Assembly (NCBI GenBank): GCA_964394475.1
Contig: CAYMXZ010000199.1
Location: 1-6,538, forward strand
Length of the DNA stretch: 6,538 nucleotides
Reading direction: 5' to 3'
From: RQOF01 sp964394475
GTDB taxonomy: Bacteria; Calditrichota; Calditrichia; RBG-13-44-9
A model generated the notes under the pieces. The model did not search any database. It was not told the origin of the DNA and saw only the letters and a program-made list of their open reading frames with translations. Of this stretch, positions 1-5,506 are shown one piece after another (the stretch's first letter is position 1; each line of letters opens with the position of its first letter). A program made the position numbers and the translations under genes.

Positions 1-357
1 TTTTATTATCAATAATCGATACATCTGAGTGTTTAAAAATATAGGTGAATGATTCACAGTTATTCGCATTCAATATAAAGGTGAATATAATAAAATATTT
101 CCCGCGACTCTTTATTTTTTTATAAACATATTTCGGAGATATTTTGCAGAACCCAATTTTCATAAAATTTAAATCATAACCCGATTCCGATCAAAAAAGT
201 TCGGATTAAAAAATTAATCTGGTTTAACGACAGGTATTTTTAAAAGGGGATAATCGACAGTGAAGATCCTCTGTATTTCAGACATATACAGGGTGAAGAA
301 TGATAATCTTTTAGCTATGTTCAGGTGATGAGTGGAAGATCACAAATTATTTTTATA
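1..357. other. Gene-poor intergenic stretch with short inverted repeats
   Basis: I find no supportable complete gene here. The sequence is very AT-rich and both strands are broken by stops. Visible structure: a 13-bp palindrome GTGAATGATTCAC at 45-57, whose AGGTGAAT arm recurs at 79-86; an A/T hairpin GATTAA-AAAA-TTAATC at 204-219; and a hairpin CTGTAT / ATACAG at 271-276 and 286-291, extendable by a G-T and a C-G pair. The last is bracketed by a GTGAAGA direct repeat (260-266 and 293-299). A 22-codon frame beginning GTG at 260 resembles the start of a gene but stops at 326-328 (see findings). None of the hairpins is followed by a convincing T-run, so I do not call terminators. Confidence 0.6.
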
Positions 358-525
358 CTAATTTTCGTTCTTTTTCGCGAGTTCCTCGGCTCTCTGATCA
401 TCAATTTCTAAAAGATTTTCAATCAACTTGTCTAGAATTTTAATTTCGGTTTCTTTATTTATCTTCTCTACTTTGCGAGCGGCTAAATCCTTTCTTTTCT
501 GCCCATTTCTAATAAAGAATTTCAT
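358..525 (-). CDS. Small charged helical protein, 55 residues, function unknown
   Basis: This minus-strand gene was found by reading the reverse complement. The start is ATG at 525-523, chosen because a strong Shine-Dalgarno GGAGG (535-531) sits 5 bases upstream. An in-frame ATG at 537-535 precedes that site and would add four residues (MEEE), but it lies too early to be served by it. The protein starts MKFFIRNGQKRKDLAARKVE and is rich in Lys, Glu and Asp. Its Leu/Ile spacing (roughly residues 28-50, ILDKLIENLLEI) suggests an amphipathic helix or short coiled coil. It has no signal peptide, membrane segment or cysteine. I do not recognise the family. Such proteins can be regulators, antitoxins, chaperone-like adaptors or structural helices, but nothing here selects one. 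It is divergent from the cysteine-rich gene at 780. The ribosome site and long open frame in AT-rich DNA make it credible. Confidence 0.6.
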   Translation of the reverse strand: MKFFIRNGQKRKDLAARKVEKINKETEIKILDKLIENLLEIDDQRAEELAKKNEN

Positions 526-530
526 TTCTT

Positions 531-535
531 CCTCC
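531..535 (-). promoter_or_regulatory. Strong ribosome binding site of the 55-residue gene
   Basis: On the minus strand the sequence reads GGAGG-AAGAA-ATG, a near-perfect anti-16S match with 5-base spacing. It fixes the start at 525 and is the strongest Shine-Dalgarno in the window, which is the main argument that the small gene is translated. Confidence 0.65.
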
Positions 536-584
536 ATGAACTTAAAAATATTCTTCCGTGTTTTTTAGGAAGTATCGGCATTTT

Positions 585-590
585 ATTGTA
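585..590 (-). promoter_or_regulatory. Possible -10 element (TACAAT) for the minus-strand small gene
   Basis: The minus strand reads TACAAT here, 59 bases upstream of the ATG at 525. No good -35 hexamer is seen 16-18 bases further upstream (the region is an A/T run), so this is a weak call. The resulting leader would contain a CTTCC...GGAAG hairpin (arms 553-557 and 568-572). Confidence 0.25.
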
Positions 591-725
591 CTTCTTGAGG
601 GTTGTAAATTTAAAAATAAATTTTTTTACGCGCGAAATTTTTTCAAACAGATTGGCTGATTAAAACTTCCTATCAGATAAATTATTTTTTGAGCAATGAC
701 AGAAAATTATATACCTCTTGATAAT

Positions 726-731
726 TATAAT
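726..731 (+). promoter_or_regulatory. Consensus -10 hexamer upstream of the cysteine-rich gene
   Basis: A perfect TATAAT lies 48 bases before the ATG at 780. No matching -35 is visible at 16-18 bases, and in DNA this AT-rich a chance hexamer is likely, so the call is tentative. If used, transcription would start near 738 and leave a leader of about 40 bases containing the AGGAG ribosome site at 763-767. Confidence 0.3.
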
Positions 732-762
732 CCTTAAATTTTAATATATTTTCATAATTAAC

Positions 763-767
763 AGGAG
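763..767 (+). promoter_or_regulatory. Ribosome binding site AGGAG with ambiguous start codon
   Basis: AGGAG is 7 bases before ATG 775, which opens a two-codon frame ATG-CCA-TGA, and 12 bases before the in-frame ATG 780. The stop of the mini-frame and the start of the gene share ATGA (780-783). The arrangement could mean translational coupling by re-initiation, or simply a long spacer. Confidence 0.5.
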
Positions 768-779
768 AGATTGTATGCC

Positions 780-1295
780 ATGATAGAAATTTTTGATAAA
801 AAAGGAAGGTTGATTATTCCGGATTCTGAGCGGCTGCGAAAAGTGGCGATAGAGAAAGGGATAATTTCTCAGGAAAAGAAAATTTTTCTTAACCAGGTGT
901 TTTGCCAGAATGGTCATAATCTCATCCGTCCCGAAAATCCCAAGTTTGACAATCAACCAGGAATTCATCTAATTTGTGAAGGAGAAACCTTCTGGCAATC
1001 GGTTTATTTGAGTCCTTTCCAGGGAGACCGGCGTAAAGAATTTAAAACTGAATTCAAAACGGGCGAAATATTGCGGGTTTTTTGTCCGGAGTGCCGGGTG
1101 GCTATTCCGAAATTTGCTCCCCATGATTGTCAATCTGAAGCCATGTATCTGGCATTATTTTTAGACCAGGACGCAAATTATAATAATACGGTCTGCATCT
1201 GTAATGCCTGGGGATGTTATGCCAGCTTTTTGCGTTTAGCTGGTGAAATTTTCACTGAAGTCAGAACTCTCATTTCCTCCCAATTGGTAAAGTAA
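780..1295 (+). CDS. Cysteine-rich, probably metal-binding protein of unknown function (171 aa)
   Basis: I do not recognise a named family. From the ATG at 780 the protein has no signal peptide or membrane segment, so it is probably cytoplasmic. Possible metal ligands are many and paired: C42-x3-H46 (CQNGH), C66, C102-x2-C105 (CPEC), H115 and C117, and C139/C141/C146 (CICNAWGC). CPEC and CQNGH look like zinc-ribbon knuckles. The first 35 residues are charged and non-cysteine (MIEIFDKKGRLIIPD). Zinc or Fe-S binding is inference. The start is uncertain: AGGAG (763-767) lies 12 bases from ATG 780 and only 3 from an in-frame TTG at 771. A perfectly spaced ATG at 775 is out of frame and encodes only Met-Pro-stop, its TGA overlapping ATG 780. 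Starting at TTG 771 would add three residues. It stands alone, with about 200 bases before the next gene. Confidence 0.8.
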   Translation: MIEIFDKKGRLIIPDSERLRKVAIEKGIISQEKKIFLNQVFCQNGHNLIRPENPKFDNQPGIHLICEGETFWQSVYLSPFQGDRRKEFKTEFKTGEILRVFCPECRVAIPKFAPHDCQSEAMYLALFLDQDANYNNTVCICNAWGCYASFLRLAGEIFTEVRTLISSQLVK

Positions 1296-1414
1296 AGGAA
1301 TGAAAGGCAGAGGACTGTGGATTTATGGTTCAAGAAAAATACTAATCTTTTGTTTAAAAAGTACGATTTATCATTACTAGAAACTGGTTGGAAACAAAAG
1401 GTGCAAGAATACAG

Positions 1415-1443
1415 TTGGAATATGGTGGTAAATTGAATATTTT
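1415..1443 (+). promoter_or_regulatory. Weak candidate promoter for the exported-protein gene
   Basis: TTGGAA (1415-1420) and TATTTT (1438-1443) are separated by 17 bases and lie 50 bases upstream of the ATG at 1494. Both hexamers are imperfect and the region is A/T-rich. I see no other convincing pair in 1296-1493, and no terminator after the preceding gene. Confidence 0.25.
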
Positions 1444-1493
1444 ATTACTGTTATTTGAGTATGAACCTTGGTCTTTATAATAAGGATTATCTT

Positions 1494-2177
1494 ATGAAAT
1501 CTACAGTTCAAAAACTGTTCACTCCCAAATTTATTTTACTTTGTTTTGTCTGTATTTTTCTCTATTCTGGTCACTTAATGCCTCAAACTCAAGTCACTCG
1601 TGAGGAATTTTATCAATTCCTTACAGATTACATTGAAAATTTACAGCAAATTATGCTGAAAGAAGATACGACGCTAACTGATTTAACTAATCTGGAACTG
1701 AAAATCAGATTATGGAATGATTATGTGGTTGAAAAACTTCCCAAGCGTTTTGCGGTGAAAGTGCCTGTGGATAACGTTCGCTTGAAAAAACAAAAATATA
1801 ACCGAGCCGATGTAAAAATTGATTTTAATTTCGAAGTCAATTTTCCTGTGGAAAATTTTCGCTTTGAAGATAATCTTCCCGATAAAAACATCGCTCTAAT
1901 TAATACGATTAAAAATGTAAATAATCAAGGATGGTACGAAATTCATCCGGTGATTGATATGCTGATTATTGAAGCGAATCAGGCTCGTAAATATAACGTG
2001 GTAAAAAATAAAGGTTATCTACTGTTTGGGATAAAAGTTGCCCTGAGTAGGGAAGGGGGCTGGACTCAATTCTACCAGACCGTCATTTCATTCGACTGGG
2101 TAAAATGGATGGTAGAAGATGGAACAATCTGGGAAGTAGAACCTTTACCCATTGAGGAATTATTTTTTAAAAAATAA
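1494..2177 (+). CDS. Predicted exported protein of unknown function (227 aa)
   Basis: The start is ATG 1494, supported by AAGGA at 1482-1486 with 7-base spacing. Upstream in-frame starts (ATG 1461, TTG 1455) lack a ribosome site and would bury the signal sequence. Residues 1-12 are basic (KSTVQK, PK), followed by a hydrophobic core at about 13-25 (FILLCFVCIFLYS), so a Sec signal peptide cleaved near residue 28-32, or an N-terminal anchor, is likely. There is no clear lipobox. The mature part has an acidic helical stretch (about 35-83, including EEFYQFLTDYIENLQQIM), then a beta-rich, aromatic region with alternating hydrophobic residues (about 85-185), and a Trp-rich tail (W190, W202, W205, W213). 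There is no cysteine after residue 20. I recognise no catalytic motif or family. It appears monocistronic and is separated from the sugar operon by its own 3' palindrome. Confidence 0.8.
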   Translation: MKSTVQKLFTPKFILLCFVCIFLYSGHLMPQTQVTREEFYQFLTDYIENLQQIMLKEDTTLTDLTNLELKIRLWNDYVVEKLPKRFAVKVPVDNVRLKKQKYNRADVKIDFNFEVNFPVENFRFEDNLPDKNIALINTIKNVNNQGWYEIHPVIDMLIIEANQARKYNVVKNKGYLLFGIKVALSREGGWTQFYQTVISFDWVKWMVEDGTIWEVEPLPIEELFFKK

Positions 2178-2179
2178 TT
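2158..2179. repeat. Perfect 22-bp A/T palindrome across a stop codon
   Basis: The 11-base arm AATTATTTTTT is followed directly by its exact reverse complement. The palindrome covers the last codons and the TAA stop (2175-2177) of the exported-protein gene. In RNA it could fold with a 4-base loop and about 9 A-U pairs. With no G-C pairs and no following T-run it would be a weak terminator at best. It may also be a by-product of the ...FFKK-stop coding sequence. Confidence 0.45.
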
Positions 2180-2227
2180 ACAATCTTTACTTACTTTTCT
2201 CCTACCAACTAATATTCTTCAATCTAA

Positions 2228-2245
2228 GGGAATGAGTTGATTCCC
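2228..2245 (+). terminator. Small hairpin after the exported-protein gene, possible weak terminator
   Basis: GGGAAT (2228-2233) and ATTCCC (2240-2245) form a 6-bp stem with a 6-base loop, 50 bases past the stop codon. The following sequence (GTCTATCT) is not a proper T-run. A second mini-hairpin, AAGG-TATAT-CCTT followed by TTT, lies at 2266-2281. Together they could reduce read-through into the sugar operon, but neither is a classical intrinsic terminator. Confidence 0.3.
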
Positions 2246-2292
2246 GTCTATCTAATTCGTTATGTAAGGTATATCCTTTTTCGTCAAAAAAC

Positions 2293-2321
2293 TTGACAGA
2301 TATCTATGAAAAAGTTATATT
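2293..2321 (+). promoter_or_regulatory. Promoter of the sugar ABC importer operon
   Basis: The -35 is a perfect TTGACA (2293-2298). With 17 bases of spacing, the -10 is TATATT (2316-2321), five of six consensus. Transcription should start near 2328, inside the operator at 2324-2339, so a bound repressor would block initiation directly. The -35 also forms one arm of a dyad GTCAA-5 nt-TTGAC (2283-2297). Confidence 0.8.
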
Positions 2322-2323
2322 TC

Positions 2324-2339
2324 TTGTAAACGTTTACAA
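2324..2339 (+). promoter_or_regulatory. LacI-family operator controlling the importer operon
   Basis: TTGTAAACGTTTACAA is a perfect 16-bp palindrome with a central CG step, the typical form of LacI/PurR/CcpA-type sites, where a hinge-helix leucine inserts at the centre. It begins two bases after the -10 element and covers the predicted transcription start. Its core differs at only one base from the site in front of the repressor gene (5469-5482), which links the two units. Identity of the bound regulator is inferred from this pairing. Confidence 0.85.
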
Positions 2340-2345
2340 ATATAA

Positions 2346-3644
2346 ATGAGCAGCGGCAATCAAACATCTCCCTCTACCTTATCTCGGAATGGATGGCGAG
2401 CAGTCTGTCTGCTAAGTATTTTTCTGAGCTGTTTGAACGTAAATTCTGATGATATCCAAATATCCTTTTGGGGGATGGGTGCCGAAGGAGAAGCAGTAGA
2501 AAAGCTCATCCCGTTATTTCACCAGAGCTATCCTCATATTAAAGTAAAAATTCAAATGATCCCGTGGACCGCCGCTCAGGAAAAATTAATCACCGCTTAT
2601 GCCAGTGATAATCTTCCCGATGTCTTTCAATTGGGAAATACCTGGATTCCACAATTTGTGGCACTGGAAGCTCTGGAAAATCTGGATAATTGGATTGCTC
2701 AATCCACTTCAATTAAAGAACAGAATTATTTTGAAGGTATTTGGGAAACAAATATAATTGAAAACTCTGTTTATGGTATTCCATGGTATATTGATACCCG
2801 AGTCTTGTTCTACCGGACGGATATTTTAAAAAGAGCCGGCTTTAATCGTGCTCCTCAAACATGGGAAGAATTATATCAGGTCTCAAAAGAAATTAAAAGA
2901 ATATTAAATCATCCTGAGAAGTACGCTATTTATTTACCAACCAATGAATGGGCTCCTTTCATTATTTTTGCCTTGCAGAATGGCGCTACTATTTTGAAAG
3001 AAAATGAATCTTTAGGGAATTTTCAGGCAGAAGAATTCGCAAAAGCATTTGATTTCTTAATTCGCTTTCACCGGGAAAAACTGGCCCCAATTGGAATTTC
3101 TCAAGTCACGAATGTCTATCAAGCATTCGCTGATGAATATTTTTCGATGTATATCTCGGGTCCCTGGAACATCAATGAGTTTAAAAAATGGATGACGGGA
3201 GACTTGGCGGATTGTTGGATGACTGCTCCATTGCCTGGTCCTGATTCTAACCGACCTGGTCTCTCTTTAGCTGGTGGATCAAGTCTGGTAATTTCAAAAA
3301 AATCGACTCATAAAAAAATAGCCTGGATCTTTATAGAATTTTTATCTCAACCTGAAATTCAACTTCAATTTTACCAGTTCATTAACAATTTACCCGCTGT
3401 TAAAGTGGCCTGGGAAGATTCCTTACTGCAACATGATCCTTATATGTCAGCCTTTTTCAAGCAATTTCATCATGTCGTAAGTACTCCGAAAGTTCCCGAA
3501 TGGGAGCAAATTGCATTTTCAAAAGTGCAGCAATATGCGGAAATCGCTGCTCGAGGAAATATGACTGTGCCGGAAGCCTTAAAAGCACTGGATGCCGATG
3601 TGGATCGAATCTTAGAAAAACGGCGCTGGCTGATGAATAAATAA
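2346..3644 (+). CDS. Sugar ABC transporter substrate-binding protein (family 1, MalE-like)
   Basis: This protein captures a sugar outside the cytoplasmic membrane and delivers it to the two permeases encoded downstream. It is 432 aa, normal for the MalE/UgpB-like family. Residues 1-18 are polar and basic, followed by a hydrophobic core (19-31); cleavage near residue 34 by signal peptidase I is possible, or lipid attachment at C29 (FLSC, an imperfect lipobox). The mature protein opens with the usual beta strand IQISFWG (37-43). Family hallmarks follow: AYASDNLPDVFQL (84-96), YGIPWYIDTRVLFYRTDILKRAG (about 143-165), TWEELY (172-177), SGPWNI (271-276), an AGGSSLVIS segment (309-317) and a C-terminal helix with LDADVDRILE (415-424). 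Substrate is not readable. The ATG at 2346 has no Shine-Dalgarno, and the leader from the predicted start site is only about 18 bases. No later start would keep the signal peptide. Confidence 0.92.
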   Translation: MSSGNQTSPSTLSRNGWRAVCLLSIFLSCLNVNSDDIQISFWGMGAEGEAVEKLIPLFHQSYPHIKVKIQMIPWTAAQEKLITAYASDNLPDVFQLGNTWIPQFVALEALENLDNWIAQSTSIKEQNYFEGIWETNIIENSVYGIPWYIDTRVLFYRTDILKRAGFNRAPQTWEELYQVSKEIKRILNHPEKYAIYLPTNEWAPFIIFALQNGATILKENESLGNFQAEEFAKAFDFLIRFHREKLAPIGISQVTNVYQAFADEYFSMYISGPWNINEFKKWMTGDLADCWMTAPLPGPDSNRPGLSLAGGSSLVISKKSTHKKIAWIFIEFLSQPEIQLQFYQFINNLPAVKVAWEDSLLQHDPYMSAFFKQFHHVVSTPKVPEWEQIAFSKVQQYAEIAARGNMTVPEALKALDADVDRILEKRRWLMNK

Positions 3645-3667
3645 TCTGTCAGCAAAAAAAAGTCACC

Positions 3668-4543
3668 ATGAATAGTAATTCGAAAATTGCTTATTTTTTT
3701 CTTATGCCTGCTTTGCTGGCTATTTTTTGTTTTTTCTTTATACCCGTACTGGCCGCATTTTTTATTAGCTTTACCGACTTTGATATCTATTCCTTAGCCA
3801 AATTCTCTAATGCTCGATTAATAGGAGTCAAAAATTATATTGTCCTGTTAAACGATCCGTTGTTTTGGAAAGCCCTGAAAAATACTTTCTTATTTGTTAT
3901 TTCTGCTGGACCCTTATCCATCGCCGTATCTCTCCTCGCGGCTCTTTTACTGAATTCTAAATTGGTTAAATATAAAGCTATTTTCCGTTTGACCTACTTT
4001 ATGCCGGTGGTTACAACGCTGGTAGCGGTGGCAATTGTGTGGCGATTCATTTACCATCCCCGTTTTGGTATTCTCAATTATTGTTTAGGTTTGTTTGGTA
4101 TTCATCCCATCGATTGGCTGGGGGATACATTCTGGGCAATGCCAGCGATTGTGATCATGTCAGTCTGGAAAAATTTCGGTTACAATATGATCATCTTTAT
4201 AGCTGGTCTACAGAATATTCCGCAAGACCTCTATGAATCAGCAGAAATTGAAGGAGCTAATCGCTGGCAAAAGTTTAAATCAATTACCATTCCCATGCTG
4301 GCACCCACCACCATTTTTGTCAGTCTCATCACCATGATTGGCTATTTTCAAATATTTGCCGAACCATACATTATGACACAAGGCGGACCGCTGAACAGCA
4401 CTTTGAGTATTGTTCAATATATGTATCAGGAAGGTTTCCGTTGGTGGAACATGGGTTATTCAGCTGCACTGGCCTTTGTCTTGTTTATCATTATTTTTAT
4501 CGGTACCCTTATTCAATTGAAATTAAAAAAGAGTACGGATTGA
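3668..4543 (+). CDS. Sugar ABC transporter permease, MalF/UgpA type
   Basis: First of two inner-membrane channel subunits of the importer. It is 291 aa with six likely membrane segments at about residues 8-35, 72-96, 108-128, 157-181, 213-233 and 264-285. The cytoplasmic EAA loop, which docks on the ATPase, is clear at 189-209: Y189-E-S-A, then G196 and a closing I208-P209. The EGANRWQKF wording is typical of the MalF/UgpA/LacF branch. The N-terminus is short, lacking the large periplasmic domain of enteric MalF. The gene starts 23 bases after the binding-protein stop and 7 bases before the next permease, so all three are one operon. Only an A-rich tract precedes the ATG, with no good Shine-Dalgarno; it may rely on coupling from the upstream gene. 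Confidence 0.92.
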   Translation: MNSNSKIAYFFLMPALLAIFCFFFIPVLAAFFISFTDFDIYSLAKFSNARLIGVKNYIVLLNDPLFWKALKNTFLFVISAGPLSIAVSLLAALLLNSKLVKYKAIFRLTYFMPVVTTLVAVAIVWRFIYHPRFGILNYCLGLFGIHPIDWLGDTFWAMPAIVIMSVWKNFGYNMIIFIAGLQNIPQDLYESAEIEGANRWQKFKSITIPMLAPTTIFVSLITMIGYFQIFAEPYIMTQGGPLNSTLSIVQYMYQEGFRWWNMGYSAALAFVLFIIIFIGTLIQLKLKKSTD

Positions 4544-4550
4544 TCGAAAT

Positions 4551-5369
4551 ATGATTAAGCTTAAAAAAATATTATTATATATTTTTCTTGTTATTAGTGG
4601 TTTGGTTACCCTGATGCCGTTTATATGGATGCTGTCAGCTTCTTTTATGCAGGATGGGCATGCCAGCGTCTATCCACCCAGATTTTTACCCGATCAGTTT
4701 ACCTTGATTCAATATCTTCGGCTTTTTTCCAGACTGAACATTGGAAGGTATTTCTTTAATAGTCTTCTTTTAGCCGTTGCTATCACTTTTATTTCTCTTT
4801 TTCTGAATTCGATGGCCGGCTATGCTTTTGCAAAGTATCGCTTTAAAGGAAAAAATTTCCTTTTTCATCTGCTGCTCAGTTCTATGATTATTCCGGCTCA
4901 GGTTACCATGCTGCCGCTATTTCTGATGCTGAAAACGATGGGTCTCATCAATACCTATCTGGCGATTATCATTCCAGGCTTAGCGAATATATTCGGGATA
5001 TTTCTCATTCGCCAATATGCATTATCTATACCGGACAGTTTGATTGAAGCGGCCCGGATCGATGGGGCATCAGATTTTCAAATTTATCGGCGAATTATTT
5101 TACCTTTATGTTTACCGATTTTAACTACCCTGGCTATTTTTACTTTTATGACCATCTGGAACGATTTTTTGTGGCCTTTAATCGCCTTGACTGATAATTC
5201 CATGTATACTTTACCAGTGGCATTAGCCAATTTGATGCAAGAGCATGTCCGCGATCCTGAATTGATGATGGCCGGATCAGTGATCACTATCATCCCGGTT
5301 ATTATTGTATTTCTCTCCTTACAGAAATATTACATTTCGGGGATAATGTTAGGTGGAGTAAAAGAATGA
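4551..5369 (+). CDS. Sugar ABC transporter permease, MalG/UgpE type
   Basis: Second channel subunit, forming a heterodimer with the preceding permease in the cytoplasmic membrane. It is 272 aa with six likely membrane segments at about residues 7-30, 68-94, 103-125, 136-156, 184-206 and 240-260. The EAA loop is textbook: S163-L-I-E166-A-A-R-I-D-G172-A and ending ...I182-I-L-P185. The C-terminal YYISGIMLGGVKE matches the conserved tail of MalG-like proteins (GxxxGAVKG). The start lies 7 bases after the TGA of the first permease, with only a weak GGA inside the upstream gene as ribosome site, so translational coupling is likely. It ends the operon: no ATPase gene follows. The next gene has its own promoter, and I see no strong terminator between them. 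Confidence 0.92.
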   Translation: MIKLKKILLYIFLVISGLVTLMPFIWMLSASFMQDGHASVYPPRFLPDQFTLIQYLRLFSRLNIGRYFFNSLLLAVAITFISLFLNSMAGYAFAKYRFKGKNFLFHLLLSSMIIPAQVTMLPLFLMLKTMGLINTYLAIIIPGLANIFGIFLIRQYALSIPDSLIEAARIDGASDFQIYRRIILPLCLPILTTLAIFTFMTIWNDFLWPLIALTDNSMYTLPVALANLMQEHVRDPELMMAGSVITIIPVIIVFLSLQKYYISGIMLGGVKE

Positions 5370-5388
5370 AATGGTGATATTACTATTA

Positions 5389-5415
5389 AAACGGATTTTC
5401 AAAACGCAAACGGAT
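5389..5415 (+). repeat. Direct repeat AAACGGAT upstream of the repressor promoter
   Basis: AAACGGAT occurs at 5389-5396 and again at 5408-5415, offset by 19 bases, with AAAACGC (5401-5407) between them. The pair ends 15 bases before the -35 box at 5431, a place where activator sites are common. It might also be a chance pattern in an A-rich spacer. Confidence 0.35.
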
Positions 5416-5430
5416 ATCAATAAAAAAATC

Positions 5431-5459
5431 TTGACAAAAATTAAAAAATAATTTACATT
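5431..5459 (+). promoter_or_regulatory. Promoter of the LacI-family repressor gene
   Basis: A perfect TTGACA (5431-5436), a 17-base A/T-rich spacer and TACATT (5454-5459, four of six consensus). Transcription should begin near 5466, immediately before the operator at 5468-5483. The layout mirrors the importer promoter at 2293-2321, so both are expected to be repressed by the same protein. Confidence 0.7.
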
Positions 5460-5467
5460 CAAAATAA

Positions 5468-5483
5468 ATGTAAACGCTTACAT
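5468..5483 (+). promoter_or_regulatory. LacI-family operator in front of the repressor gene (autoregulation)
   Basis: ATGTAAACGCTTACAT is a 16-bp near-palindrome with a central CG and one mismatched pair (A5473-A5474 side against C5477). Its inner 14 bases match the importer operator in 13 positions. It sits just downstream of the -10 element, about +3 to +18, so it would block early transcription. The broken symmetry suggests weaker binding than at the importer site, a common pattern in autoregulation. Confidence 0.82.
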
Positions 5484-5506
5484 AATTTATTTCAAATGAG
5501 ATTACA

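Noticed and set aside
214..285. 23-codon minus-strand frame (MSEIQRIFTVDYPLL...)
   Set aside because: No Shine-Dalgarno, very short, and it competes with a plus-strand frame over the same bases; not supportable as a gene.
602..608. TTGTAAA half-site as a third LacI operator
   Set aside because: Only the left half matches; the central CG and the right half are missing.
602..627. A/T hairpin followed by a T-run (AAATTTA-AAAA-TAAATTT) as a terminator
   Set aside because: It has no G-C pair and lies between two divergent genes, where no transcript is expected to end.
771..779. TTG 771 as start of the cysteine-rich protein
   Set aside because: The ribosome site ends only 3 bases before it; ATG 780 is a stronger codon. 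Kept as an alternative, not as the call.
1300..1380. 26-codon frame starting ATG 1300 after the cysteine-rich gene
   Set aside because: The AAAGG before it is only one or two bases from the ATG, the frame is short, and the peptide (MKGRGLWIYGSRK...) shows no recognisable feature.
1455..1493. Longer N-terminus (TTG 1455 or ATG 1461) for the exported protein
   Set aside because: No ribosome site precedes these codons, while ATG 1494 has AAGGA at 7 bases and gives a proper signal peptide.
3470..3655. Minus-strand open frame inside the binding-protein gene
   Set aside because: It overlaps a well-supported family gene on the other strand and has no recognisable protein character; a shadow frame.
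5084..5293. Minus-strand open frame inside the second permease gene
   Set aside because: Shadow of the conserved permease coding sequence, with no independent support.
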